64,000 nucleotides of DNA from Spirosoma rigui (GTDB lineage: Bacteria; Bacteroidota; Bacteroidia; Cytophagales; Spirosomataceae): assembly GCF_002067135.1 (NCBI RefSeq), contig NZ_CP020105.1, forward strand, positions 2,852,001 through 2,916,000. Direction: 5' to 3'. The notes below the pieces were generated by a model. The model was given only the letters and a program-made list of their open reading frames with translations, was not told where the DNA came from and ran no database searches. Shown here piece after piece: positions 19,501-27,499 of this stretch (the first letter of the stretch is position 1; each line of letters starts with the position of its first letter). Made by a program: the position numbers and the translations under genes.

Positions 19501-20249
19501 TCATTACGGGATTCCGAATGCATCCCGGCGGTACCCAGGCGCTGTTTGGCATCAAAGCAGATTTGGCTTCCTACGGGAAAGTGGTTGGAGCCGGGTTGCC
19601 CATTGGTGTTATTGCCGGTAAACGGGAGTTTATGGACGCGCTGGACGGTGGTTTCTGGCAGTACGGCGATGCATCAGTTCCCGAAGTAGGCGTTACCTAC
19701 TTTGCCGGCACCTTTGTTCGGCACCCGCTGGCGCTGGCCGCTGCCCGGGCGTCCCTGCAATACATGAAAGAAGCAGGTCCGGCACTACAACAGGGTCTGT
19801 CGCTGAAAACAACCCGCCTGGCCAATACCCTGAATGCCGTTATTGATCAACGGGGTCTGCCGTTCCACGTTGTGCACTACGGGTCGCTCTGGAAAGTCAA
19901 ATTCAGTCAGGAAGTGCCTTATAATGAATTATTGTTTACATTGATGCGTGAGAAGGGAATCCATATCTGGGATGGTTTCCCCTGCTTTATGACCGAAGCG
20001 CATACCGATGCGGAAATGGATACGGTCGTTCAGGTATTTACCCAGAGCGTTGACGAATTGATTGACGCTGGTTTTTTTGCCGGAAGTACGAACGTATCGG
20101 TCAAAAAAGAGCCAGCAGCCGCCGTACTCACTGAAGATCGGCCACCGGTTCCGGGTGCCCGGCTTGGGCGGGATCAGCAGGGAAACCCGGCCTGGTTTAT
20201 GCCCAACCCCGACTATCCGGGTAAATACATGCAAGTTGAATTAACGTAA
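13518..20249 (+). CDS. Hybrid NRPS-PKS-aminotransferase megasynthase (A-PCP-KS-AT-ACP-AMT)
   Basis: A 2243-residue assembly-line enzyme. The adenylation domain comes first, without a condensation domain (A3 YTSGSTGKPKGV near 158, A5 VYGPTEAS near 301, A10 SSGKVDRNAL near 498), so this is an initiation module. PCP: FFELGGNSLL, Ser near 557. Ketosynthase with complete Cys-His-His triad: SACSTS near 787, THGTGTPVGD near 922, NMGHL near 960. Acyltransferase: GQGAQYL near 1147, active-site GHSIGE near 1237, and HAFHS near 1335, the malonyl-CoA type. ACP: GLDSLLL, Ser near 1566. An Ala/Pro-rich linker (about 1600-1720) leads to a class III PLP aminotransferase (about 1770-2180; FDEIITGF, Lys near 2021 in YGKVVGAGLPIG). 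There is no KR, DH or ER, so the beta-keto group should be transaminated, as in MycA of mycosubtilin, but on an aminoacyl starter. The next NRPS begins 6 bases downstream. Confidence 0.95.
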   Translation: MHIHPDVDTELATGTPLLVHHLVEQAVKAHQERVAVVFGNEKITYDQLNQRADALCQAVLHQAPDADLVGVSATRSLDMVVGVLAILKAGKAYLPLDPAYPRQRLQQLVTDSGLTVCVATEVDRATFEPLGLAVVLPGRDLPATKQTVLRQNPIACVLYTSGSTGKPKGVCLGHAGLINLLNWQLTHSAAAAGLRTLQFCHLSFDASFQELFVPLLSGGTLYLVDDSYRLDAGRLLQFIDTERISRVFLPYVVLQYLAETADAEQKYPTALVDVITGGELLKITPQIARFFAALPNCTLTNVYGPTEASVWVTENKLKGDALNWPAIPSIGKPIAGLDVFILDEQGQPVPDGVVGELCISGVCLALGYLNQPALTAEKFSRYNHPQRGSVNLYRTGDLARYQPDGSLDFQGRKDGQVKIRGNRVEVGEIEVVLAQQPGVQQAVVVAREDSSGAKILIAYVIATPETDTKALRSAIEEQLPDFMIPANFVRLEEFPRTSSGKVDRNALPAPERRRPDTVPYQKPRTALEKIVTELWASLLQFDTIGVADNFFELGGNSLLAQKTVAGLKQKDYTLPITRLYQYPTAAAIARYLEPAVSGQPARSVSPSPQAALAAHVDVAVIGMAGRFPGASTIDQLWEVLKQGRETTRFFSPDELDPTIPEHIKNDPLYVPARGIIDNADQFDALFFGLTPKLAELMDPQQRVFLEIAWETLEQTGYLPQHYNGRVGVFAGCGNNTYYLNNVLGNQSLIDQIGAFQVMTVNEKDYIASRTAYQLNLTGPAVSVYSACSTSLLAITQAVQSIRSGQCEVALAGGASITAPVNSGHLYQEGAMLSRDGHCNSFDADAKGTVFSDGAGVVLLKSAAAAQRDGDTIYALIKGVGVNNDGGGKGSFTAPNADGQAGAISMAIADAGIDPATISYVETHGTGTPVGDPIEIDGLVSAFGEQTERQFCAIGSVKSNMGHLTQAAGVVGFIKATLALHNRQIPASLGFRTPNPAIDFANSPFFVNTKLTDWSTKADQPRRAGVSSFGVGGTNVHVVLEEAPVDPSASAVGQVAAAPERPVQLITWSAKTPGSRDTYAGLLANALTDANAPALADVAFTLQTTRADFGHRRFVLATSTAELVSTLRQSAEVLPATKSLPDEVVFLFPGQGAQYLNMGRTFYEREVVFREAVDTCAEQLLAHLDVDIRSVMYPGSVDAEAEQRLKNTRYTQPALFVTEYAMARLWMSWGVRPTVFCGHSIGEFVAAHLAGVFSLADALTLIAARGRMVSGLPRGSMLSVRMDADAVQTMMPPALSMAAVNSRNLCVVAGPDEYIADFARLLDEKDIPNRLLQTSHAFHSAMMDPIVSQFEAIVSGISLSRPQQPLVSTVTGGYMTDAQATDPHYWANHLRQTVRFADAVDTLSEQENLLLLEVGPGGALATLVRQQLGKRPATVLTSLPTYGGPPADYLVLLKTLGQIWMAGLTPDWKAFYNGQPRRIVKLPAYAFDRKRCWVNPVIRETVTRTNPQLPIAAAVPIEPNADIHTTSVLMRKDLLIDKVKEILEDASGIDMDGVTPDMTFLEIGLDSLLLTQVSLTFKREFGLPITFRQLTGDYATPGQLVDYLDQNLPADAYQPAPVAAPAATPVSVAPAMAPVPAAPVYAPAPAMPMAASPEGESALSLIAQQLQLLGKQLALLQGNAPAQVVAPVPAAPIAQPPVAAKASPAPAAAAPKLTRPDLSPEEEAELKKPFGATARIERQASGLSDRQHDFLQQITAQYNQKTGGSKAYAQQNRGHMADPRVVSGFRPLTKEIVYPLVINRSKGSRLWDIDGNEYIDVLNGFGSNMFGYQPDLIKQALHEQVENGFEVGPQHELAGEVSRLVCELTGADRSALCSTGSEAVLGTMRIARTVTGRSLIVAFSGSYHGIVDEVIIRGTKKLKSYPAAPGIMPESVQNMLILDYGTEESLKIIRERAHELAAVLVEPVQSRRPEFVPIDFLKEVRAITAASGTALIFDEIITGFRMHPGGTQALFGIKADLASYGKVVGAGLPIGVIAGKREFMDALDGGFWQYGDASVPEVGVTYFAGTFVRHPLALAAARASLQYMKEAGPALQQGLSLKTTRLANTLNAVIDQRGLPFHVVHYGSLWKVKFSQEVPYNELLFTLMREKGIHIWDGFPCFMTEAHTDAEMDTVVQVFTQSVDELIDAGFFAGSTNVSVKKEPAAAVLTEDRPPVPGARLGRDQQGNPAWFMPNPDYPGKYMQVELT

Positions 20250-20255
20250 ACTCGG

Positions 20256-23200
20256 ATGGTTGATACTACTACCAACGTTACCGTTACGGCGGTTGATTTC
20301 GACCCGTTTGCCGGACCCGAAATTCAACGGCTGGCACCCTCAACTGAGCCTCAATTAGAAATATGGACGGCTTGTCTGCTGGGTGGCGACGATGCCAGTC
20401 GGGCGTTTAATGAGTCCATTTCGTTACAGTTCCGGGGTAAGCTCGACAAACGGGCGATGGAGCTTGCCTGGCTTGCCCTGATTGCCCGCCACGAGATGCT
20501 ACGGTCGGCATTTAGTGCCGATGGAACGCAGTTTCTCGTCTTTCGAGAGGTCGTCGTTGACCTGGCCTGGCTGGACTGCTCGACCCGGACCGAGCCCGAA
20601 AAGGAGCAGGCTATTGCCGATTACGTGCTGGCCGACTCGTTTCACCTGTTCAACCTGCTGACGGGGCCGCTGGTTAAAGCCGGACTGATCAAGTTGAGGG
20701 ACGACACGTATCACCTGACCATCACGGCCCACCATATCGTGTGTGACGGCTGGTCGCTGGGTATTCTGATGCAGGACCTGAGTGCTTTGTATTCGGCGTA
20801 TGTTCAGAACAGGGTACCCGATCTGGCGCCGGCACCCCTGTTTACCCAACATGCCATGGCGCAGCGCGCCTATGCGGAGAGCGCCGAATACCACGAAACG
20901 GAACAGTTTTGGATCGATCAATACCGGGAAACGGTACCCGTCCTGAGCCTGCCTACCGATTTTCCCAGACCCGCCCTGCGGACCTATAAAAGCAACCGGC
21001 TCGACTACGTACTAGACGAAGCTCTGGTGCAGGCGGTGAAGGCAATGGGCGTCAAGGCTGGCTGTAGCTTCGTCACGACACTGACGGCCGCGTTTGAAGT
21101 CCTGCTGCACGGGCTTACGGGACAGGAAGATATTGTTCTGGGTTTGCCAGCGGCCGGCCAATCGGCGACCAACAACTATCGGCTGGTTGGACACTGCGTA
21201 AATTTATTACCGCTCCGGAGCTTTCCCCGGCAGAACATTAGTTTCCTGCAGTTTCTGAAGCAGCGTCGGGAGGCCATACTGGATGCATTCGAGCACCAGC
21301 AACTGACGTTTGGCAGTCTGATCAAAAAAATTAAAGTACAGCGCGACCCATCGCGGGTGTCGCTGGTACCCGTTATTTTCAACGTCGACATGGGCCTGGT
21401 CGACGACGTATCATTCGATGGGCTGGCGTATACATTTATCAGCAATCCCCGGCAGTTCGAAGCGGTTGACCTGTTCCTGAACGCGGGAGGCTCCGAGAAA
21501 AGACTTACGCTGGAGTGGTCATTCAACACCCAGCTGTTTCGGCCGGAAACGATTGACCGGATGATGGCCGAGTTTGAGCGTCTGCTCAAAGCAGTCGTTG
21601 CTGACCCGGCCATCCTGATTGGTCAGATTCAACTGGCCGATCAACGGGAGCAGCTTACTCAGCTGGCTAGCTGGAACAATACCCAGGCCGACTACCCCCG
21701 CCACTTACCGCTGCACCAGTTGCTGGCGCAAACGGCCAGCCTGTTCCCGCAGAAAACAGCTCTGGTCGTCAATGATGATCGGATGTCGTTTAAGGTGCTG
21801 GACGAAACCGCCAGCCGGCTTGCCCATTGCCTGCAACGAAACGGGATTGGTACCGGCAGCGTTGTCGGCGTCATGCTCGACCGGTCAACCGACCTGCTCG
21901 TTACGCTCATTGCCATTCTCAAGGCCGGGGCCGCCTACGTCCCCATCGATCCTGAGTACCCGCACGACCGCATAGCGTTCATGCTGACCGATTCCAATGC
22001 CCGGCTGCTCGTTACGTCCCGTAAGTACGCCGGTCGTCTCGCGCAGGGCACCCGGGAAGCGCTCATCGAAGATGCACTGGCAGCCTCGGCGGCTTATCCG
22101 GCGCAGGCACCTGAACTGCCCGTTTCGGGGCAATCGCTGGCCTATATCCTCTACACGTCGGGATCGACGGGTAAGCCCAAAGGGGTGATGATCGAACACC
22201 GTAACCTTGTGAATCTCTTGTACAGCATGATCGACTGGCCGGGAATCACCAGCGACGACGTGCTGCTCGGGGTAACAACCATTTCGTTCGATATTGCGGG
22301 TCTGGAACTTTTCCTGCCGCTGCTGACGGGCGCCACACTAGTACTGGCCGATGCAGCTATGGCCAAAGACGGGCGGGCCTTACTCGACCGGTTGTCGAGT
22401 CGAAAGGCGGGTACTGAACCGATAACGATCATCCAGGCAACACCGGCCACGTACAAGATGCTGCTGGCAGCCGACTGGCAGGAACGTTTGCCGCTCAAGA
22501 TTTTGTGCTGTGGTGAACCCATGTCGAATGAACTGGCCCGGCAGCTTATTCCACGCTGCGATACATTGTGGAATATGTACGGACCTACCGAAACCACGAT
22601 TTATTCGACGGGAACGCGGATTACGGATGGAGACGCCCTCATTACCATTGGCCGACCCATTCATAACACGCAGGTTTACATCGTTGACGAGCAGCTTAAC
22701 CCCATGCCCATTGGAACAGTGGGTGAGATTTACATTGCGGGTGATGGTGTAGCGCGCGGGTACTGGAACCGGCCGGAGCTTACCGCCGAGCGGTTCGTAC
22801 GGAATCCCTTTGATGTTAAACAAGGGATGATGTACCGGACCGGCGATCTGGGCAAGTTCACTGAAACGGGCGAAATTCACTGCCTGGGCCGCATCGACCA
22901 GCAGGTGAAAATAAGGGGATACCGAATTGAATTGGGCGAGATCGAGAACGTTCTGCACCGGATTAACGACGTCAAAGAAGCCGTCGTGGTTGCCCGTGAA
23001 GACCGTCCCGGCGATCAGCGCCTGGTGGCTTACGTTGTGCCGCGGGCTAACACTCTCAACGGCCACGCAGGTCAGTCAGGGTTGACTACGGCTGGTGGAC
23101 AAACTGATTCGATACGTAGCTGGAAGAAGCAGGCAGCTACCGCCTTGCCGGATTACATGGTGCCCGCCGACTTTGTGATTTTACCCGTTTTGCCGCTCAC

Positions 23201-24329
23201 GCCCAACGGCAAAATAGACCGGAAGGCGCTGCCCAAGCCAGCGTCGTCTGAGCGTAGCAACCAGTTGGAAAAGCCCGAGAACCGGGAAGAAGAACGGTTG
23301 CTGGCTATTTGGCAGGATATTCTCGGTCAAAAGTCGATCGGTGTTATGGACGACTTTTTTGAACTCGGGGGGCACTCGCTAATTGCGGTGCAGGTGATGA
23401 CCCGGCTCGAGCAGGAAACCGGGCGCCGGTTGCCGCTGTCGACTCTTTTTGAACACCCCACCATCCGGAAGCTGGCCTCGCTACTGCAGCCCAATAAGCC
23501 CGTTGCTATGTTTAAGTCGCTCGTTCCCATTAAGCCGCAGGGTAACAAGGTTCCTATATACATTATTCATGGAATTGGCCTGAACCTGCTGAATTTCAAA
23601 AGTCTGGTCGATTACATGGATGCCGAGCAACCCATTTATGGGCTACAGGCGCGTGGATTGGACGGTACCGACGAGCCGCTGGACAACATGGAGGCCATTG
23701 CCGCCTGCTACATCAACGAGCTTATTATTCAAAATCCAACGGGTCCCTACGCTATCGCCGGCTACTCGTTTGGTGGATACGTAGCGCTGGAAATGGCCCG
23801 GCAATTGAAGGCCCAGGGCCGGGAGGTAAAGATGCTGGCCATGTTCGATACCAACGCCGAGGAGTCAACACTGCATTATACGGCAAGGCAGAAGATTACC
23901 CGCAAGTTATCCCGCCAGCTGCCCAAGTTTGTGTGGATCCTGAAATCACTGTTGAAAGATCCGAAGTCAACCCTCCGCTATCAGAAACTGGTGGCTGGCT
24001 GGAAAATTCAGAGCTTACTTAACATGGATGGAAAAATACAGGAGCCCATGCTGGAAGGGGGATCTGAGCACATGCTCCGCATTGTTGAAAAACACGAGAT
24101 CGCTTACGAAAACTACCGATTGAAACAGTACGACGGGGTCATTGACCTCTTCAAAGCGAATATTCGGCCTTACTTCGTCGAAGATCCAAAGAACCTGGGC
24201 TGGAAGAAGTATGCCCAGCGCGGGGTACGGGTGCACGATGTACCGGGCGATCATAAGCAGATGCTGTTGCCGCCTAATGACCGTTTTTTTGCCCGGGCAC
24301 TACAGTCTGCCCTGGACGCTGCCGACTAG
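20256..24329 (+). CDS. NRPS termination module (C-A-PCP-TE)
   Basis: A 1357-residue enzyme. The condensation domain carries an intact catalytic HHIVCDG near residue 159. The adenylation domain has YTSGSTGKPKGVMIEH near 633, MYGPTETTIY near 775 and NGKIDRKALP near 985. The PCP has FFELGGHSLIAVQ with Ser near 1041. The C-terminal type I thioesterase (about 1090-1357) has the nucleophile motif GYSFGG (Ser near 1171) and a late GDHKQML histidine. It should accept the transaminated acyl chain from the upstream hybrid, join it to a second amino acid and release the product by hydrolysis or cyclisation. My reading of the specificity residues is DILQLCMIYK, close to glycine-type codes as I remember them. 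Starting 6 bases after the hybrid, it is surely co-transcribed and colinear. No epimerisation or methylation domain is visible. Confidence 0.94.
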   Translation: MVDTTTNVTVTAVDFDPFAGPEIQRLAPSTEPQLEIWTACLLGGDDASRAFNESISLQFRGKLDKRAMELAWLALIARHEMLRSAFSADGTQFLVFREVVVDLAWLDCSTRTEPEKEQAIADYVLADSFHLFNLLTGPLVKAGLIKLRDDTYHLTITAHHIVCDGWSLGILMQDLSALYSAYVQNRVPDLAPAPLFTQHAMAQRAYAESAEYHETEQFWIDQYRETVPVLSLPTDFPRPALRTYKSNRLDYVLDEALVQAVKAMGVKAGCSFVTTLTAAFEVLLHGLTGQEDIVLGLPAAGQSATNNYRLVGHCVNLLPLRSFPRQNISFLQFLKQRREAILDAFEHQQLTFGSLIKKIKVQRDPSRVSLVPVIFNVDMGLVDDVSFDGLAYTFISNPRQFEAVDLFLNAGGSEKRLTLEWSFNTQLFRPETIDRMMAEFERLLKAVVADPAILIGQIQLADQREQLTQLASWNNTQADYPRHLPLHQLLAQTASLFPQKTALVVNDDRMSFKVLDETASRLAHCLQRNGIGTGSVVGVMLDRSTDLLVTLIAILKAGAAYVPIDPEYPHDRIAFMLTDSNARLLVTSRKYAGRLAQGTREALIEDALAASAAYPAQAPELPVSGQSLAYILYTSGSTGKPKGVMIEHRNLVNLLYSMIDWPGITSDDVLLGVTTISFDIAGLELFLPLLTGATLVLADAAMAKDGRALLDRLSSRKAGTEPITIIQATPATYKMLLAADWQERLPLKILCCGEPMSNELARQLIPRCDTLWNMYGPTETTIYSTGTRITDGDALITIGRPIHNTQVYIVDEQLNPMPIGTVGEIYIAGDGVARGYWNRPELTAERFVRNPFDVKQGMMYRTGDLGKFTETGEIHCLGRIDQQVKIRGYRIELGEIENVLHRINDVKEAVVVAREDRPGDQRLVAYVVPRANTLNGHAGQSGLTTAGGQTDSIRSWKKQAATALPDYMVPADFVILPVLPLTPNGKIDRKALPKPASSERSNQLEKPENREEERLLAIWQDILGQKSIGVMDDFFELGGHSLIAVQVMTRLEQETGRRLPLSTLFEHPTIRKLASLLQPNKPVAMFKSLVPIKPQGNKVPIYIIHGIGLNLLNFKSLVDYMDAEQPIYGLQARGLDGTDEPLDNMEAIAACYINELIIQNPTGPYAIAGYSFGGYVALEMARQLKAQGREVKMLAMFDTNAEESTLHYTARQKITRKLSRQLPKFVWILKSLLKDPKSTLRYQKLVAGWKIQSLLNMDGKIQEPMLEGGSEHMLRIVEKHEIAYENYRLKQYDGVIDLFKANIRPYFVEDPKNLGWKKYAQRGVRVHDVPGDHKQMLLPPNDRFFARALQSALDAAD

Positions 24330-24383
24330 ACCCGGGCGCTGCCTGCCCGCGACCTGGCAGGTAGCTACCTCAGGCTGAATTTT

Positions 24384-24458
24384 ATCCAAACGGGTGAAGA
24401 GTAACACTGACTGATACTTCGGGCAGTTAATGTTACTCTTCACCCGTTTGGATTTTTC
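24384..24458 (+). terminator. Strong terminator ending the NRPS operon
   Basis: A 23-base perfect inverted repeat (24384-24406 and 24431-24453, 24-base loop) runs into TTTTTC. It lies 55 bases after the NRPS stop and separates the assembly line from the GT61 gene. Confidence 0.9.
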
Positions 24459-24642
24459 ATTATGTTGATAACCAGCATTTTGCTTGGATGCAACGGCGGG
24501 CGATAACGGTAGCGAAATCCGCAAAAAATTAAAATAATGTAACATCTCTCCTGTTGCGGAATGCCCTTTTTTGAGTCAAAAGAGTGCAAGTCTATCAATC
24601 AAGAGTACGAGTACTATCTATACCCATAAATAAAAACATGTA

Positions 24643-25788
24643 ATGATCCGTGCAATCAAGAAGATGCTGAAAGATCAGCTTGTCGGGTGGGGAAAGGAGT
24701 TGGGGGTTGAGGTGCTAAACCGTGAGCAATCGGTAGACTTTCTGGCCAGTTACCTGGTAAGCGCTCAGCCCGGCGATCAGATTACCCTCCCGGCCGTCTA
24801 TGATTTTACCGATACCAGTAAACGGATTTTTACCGCAACCGAAGCCGTCTCCGAACCTGTTTACGTCTGGCATTACAAAGCAGATCCCAAAAAAGCCAGT
24901 TTGTTACACTGCGGAGCCCTGTTTGCCGAAGGCAAGATTCTGTGCATGGACTGGCACGAAAACCGGCAGTTATTTCGAGACTTTGTCCGCTTGAAAAAAC
25001 GGGCCATTCGCGACGTCGATACCGTCATTGCTCCGTGGAGTCACTATCTGGACGGAATACAGTTTGGGGGGTATTACGATTACCTCGTGCTGGTTGCCGG
25101 TAAACTCTGCCGCATTAAAGAGTCGGTATCAGAAGAAATTTTTTGCCAGTCGTCGGTCGCGTATCCGTTGTTCAACACCACTTATGAGCGGGAGTTACTG
25201 GCTCTGATCGGGTTTGGTGCCGACCGGATCTTCGATAGCCGGCTGACCAGTATCCGATTTAACAACTGTATCGTCAGCAACAGCGGCCACTGGTTCTACC
25301 CAAACATGGAGGACCTGATGGCCCTGAAACGTCATATCGAACAGAATCTGAAGCCTCCCGTTGCCGGTCGGGTACCCGACCGGTTGTACATCAGCCGGTC
25401 GGGGCGCCGTCGCGTTCAGAATGAACCCGAGTTAATCCGGCTTCTGGAAAAATACGATATCAAGGTTATCCGTGATGAACCCCGCACCATTGCGGAGCAG
25501 GTAGAGATGTACCAGAACGCGTCGTTCATCATTGGTCCCCATGGTGCATCGTTCAGTAATATTCTGTGGTGTAAGCCAGGAACACAACTCGTCGAACTGT
25601 TCTCGGCCAACTACGTTCCTGACTTTTTTCTGTACATGGCCAAACGACTGGGATTGCAGTATTACGCCTACCACCACGGGTCGGCCAGCAGCGACAGGTT
25701 TAGCCAGCTGGAAGAAGATATCGTTGTGTCGATTCCCGATCTGGATCGCAGCCTGCAGGAGTTCTTCACCGAGAAAACATCTGTCTAA
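24643..25788 (+). CDS. Glycosyltransferase family 61 (DUF563) protein
   Basis: A 381-residue cytoplasmic protein. The C-terminal half has the GT61/DUF563 pattern: RLYISRSGRRRVQNEPEL near 248, EPRTIAEQVEMYQNASFIIGPHGASFSNILWCKPGTQLVEL spread over about 287-327, then a C-terminal FLYMAKRLGLQYYAY. GT61 enzymes transfer pentoses or hexosamines to glycans. It is the first gene of the glycan locus, set apart from the NRPS gene by a terminator and 313 bases, so it probably has its own promoter, which I could not identify. The donor and acceptor sugars cannot be read from sequence. A converging terminator separates it from the flippase gene on the opposite strand. Confidence 0.85.
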   Translation: MIRAIKKMLKDQLVGWGKELGVEVLNREQSVDFLASYLVSAQPGDQITLPAVYDFTDTSKRIFTATEAVSEPVYVWHYKADPKKASLLHCGALFAEGKILCMDWHENRQLFRDFVRLKKRAIRDVDTVIAPWSHYLDGIQFGGYYDYLVLVAGKLCRIKESVSEEIFCQSSVAYPLFNTTYERELLALIGFGADRIFDSRLTSIRFNNCIVSNSGHWFYPNMEDLMALKRHIEQNLKPPVAGRVPDRLYISRSGRRRVQNEPELIRLLEKYDIKVIRDEPRTIAEQVEMYQNASFIIGPHGASFSNILWCKPGTQLVELFSANYVPDFFLYMAKRLGLQYYAYHHGSASSDRFSQLEEDIVVSIPDLDRSLQEFFTEKTSV

Positions 25789-25816
25789 ATACGTAGCGGA
25801 CGCTATACAGTACGTA

Positions 25817-25875
25817 ATCGCGCAGGGTGTGCAGTCAGATTTTTAACCTCACTTCACACCCTGCGCGATGTTTTT
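25817..25875. terminator. Terminator between convergent GT61 and flippase genes
   Basis: A 15-base perfect inverted repeat (25817-25831 and 25855-25869) is followed by GTTTTT on the plus strand. It ends the GT61 transcript and may also act on the converging flippase transcript. Confidence 0.82.
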
Positions 25876-25960
25876 CAAAGCCAGTTGGCTCTATCCCAAT
25901 GAGGCACTGCCAACGTATCGTAACGGGCAGGTAAACGCTCGCCATGATACGCTGACGGGC

Positions 25961-27400
25961 TTAGGATAGAGCCTGTCGGTAAGCCATAAGCTCGTTAAAC
26001 GACAGTTTGAAGGCCAGGGTCAATACCCCATAGGTTGCTCCGCCAACCAGTACTTCGGCCACCATGTTGGCAATGCCATCGTACCCGACTACTTCCTTGT
26101 AAATAGCTACCATGCCTACCATGATGATGCAGAAGAGCAGCGGTTTGGCCAGGTTACGCAGAAAACTGCCCATGAAGTCACCAACCAGGTAGTGAACGAT
26201 GGCGAAATTGAGAATCAGATTGAGGAACGTAGCCAGTAAAAAAGCCATCGCAATGCCCATGACCTGGTAATAAGTCCCGAAAAAATAAACCATAGGAACT
26301 TTCGCGATCAGGGTGGCCAGGTTCAGGTAGAACAATAGATTGGGCTTTCCCTTGGTAAAGGCCAGCGTGAACAGGGGATGACTCAGGCAGGAGAACGCCC
26401 CGACGAAGACAAAGATTTTAACCAGTTCGATGGTCTGCTCCCAACCCGGCCCGTAAAAAAGCGGGACTACCGTATCGGCCGTGATAAACAGGCCCGCCAG
26501 CAGCGGGAAGTTGCAGTAACTGATGAAATCCAGGATTTTCAGGTAGGATCGTTTCAGGTTTTCATTGCTGTCTTTCATCTTGGCCAGAATGGGATAGGCC
26601 ACCTGCAGGATGATGGGGTTCAGCTTGGCAATAGGGTAAACTGCTAACTGAACCGCGATGGTATAGTAGCCAAGCATTTTAACCCCCAACATTCCGCCAA
26701 TGAAAATACTGTCGGAGTTGGCCTGAACGAACCCGAGCAGCCCATCGCCCAGGTTGTAAATGCCAAACCGCAGGTGCTCTTTTACGTCGCGAAGATTAAA
26801 AAACCAGCCGGGAATGAATAGTTTCATGCCCAGCAGAATTTGCATCAGCGTACGGATGGACTGGGTGACCAGCGAGCCAATAATCAGCGAAAGCTCTTTG
26901 TATCCGCTGTAGGCCAGTATGATGGTAACGCCTGAACCAACAACCGTACCTGTAATGTCGATGGTCGCTACGGACCTGAACTTTAGTTCTTTTTCGAGCA
27001 GGAACATGTACAGTTGCCCAAAGTAAACGATCAGGAAATAATACGAAGCCAGCTTAACTACCCGCTCGAGTTTAGGCTCCTTGTAGTAGTCAATGATGTA
27101 GGGCGAACTTATGTAGATGACGACGAAGATGAGGAAGCCAACCAGCAGGTTTAAAATGTAGAGTGTCGACAATACTTTACGGTCGCTTTCCTGCTTATAG
27201 ATGATGGAGTTGGAGAAGCCAAGGTTGGCAAAAATCTGAAAGAAGGCCAGGACCAGATTACTGATGCTCACAAGGCCAAAATCAGACGCGCTCAACAGAC
27301 GAGCCAGTATCGCTACCTGAACGAACTGAAACAGGGTAGAGGTTATCGTGGCTATCGTAATCCACTTGCCCCCGTTCATTGCCTTCGCTGCGTTACTCAT
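25961..27400 (-). CDS. Wzx-type polysaccharide flippase (oligosaccharide translocase)
   Basis: A 479-residue integral membrane protein with about 12-14 hydrophobic segments. The N-terminus (GGKWITIATITSTLFQFVQ, then ILARLLSASDFGLVSISNL) is typical of the RfbX/PST polysaccharide transporter group of the MATE/MOP superfamily. It would move undecaprenyl-linked repeat units across the inner membrane for the Wzy-like polymerase encoded at 37154. It is a single-gene unit on the minus strand, with a -7-like box 45 bases upstream. The substrate is unknown; a lipid-linked glycan from this locus is the natural inference. Confidence 0.9.
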   Translation of the reverse strand: MSNAAKAMNGGKWITIATITSTLFQFVQVAILARLLSASDFGLVSISNLVLAFFQIFANLGFSNSIIYKQESDRKVLSTLYILNLLVGFLIFVVIYISSPYIIDYYKEPKLERVVKLASYYFLIVYFGQLYMFLLEKELKFRSVATIDITGTVVGSGVTIILAYSGYKELSLIIGSLVTQSIRTLMQILLGMKLFIPGWFFNLRDVKEHLRFGIYNLGDGLLGFVQANSDSIFIGGMLGVKMLGYYTIAVQLAVYPIAKLNPIILQVAYPILAKMKDSNENLKRSYLKILDFISYCNFPLLAGLFITADTVVPLFYGPGWEQTIELVKIFVFVGAFSCLSHPLFTLAFTKGKPNLLFYLNLATLIAKVPMVYFFGTYYQVMGIAMAFLLATFLNLILNFAIVHYLVGDFMGSFLRNLAKPLLFCIIMVGMVAIYKEVVGYDGIANMVAEVLVGGATYGVLTLAFKLSFNELMAYRQALS

Positions 27401-27444
27401 TCTAATTAGTTAATAACAAGATTTTATTGATTACTCTTTGTTGC

Positions 27445-27452
27445 CAAAGATA
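27445..27452 (-). promoter_or_regulatory. Candidate -7 box for the flippase gene
   Basis: The minus strand reads TATCTTTG, an exact match to TAnnTTTG, 45 bases before the flippase ATG. I found no clear -33 element. Confidence 0.5.
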
Positions 27453-27499
27453 CGGATCAAGTGGTAGCTATAGGGACCGAACTTCGTAGTCAGCGATGC

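Noticed and set aside
22380..23066. Long antisense frame inside the second NRPS adenylation domain
   Set aside because: The plus-strand reading contains all adenylation motifs; the antisense frame has no recognisable domain.
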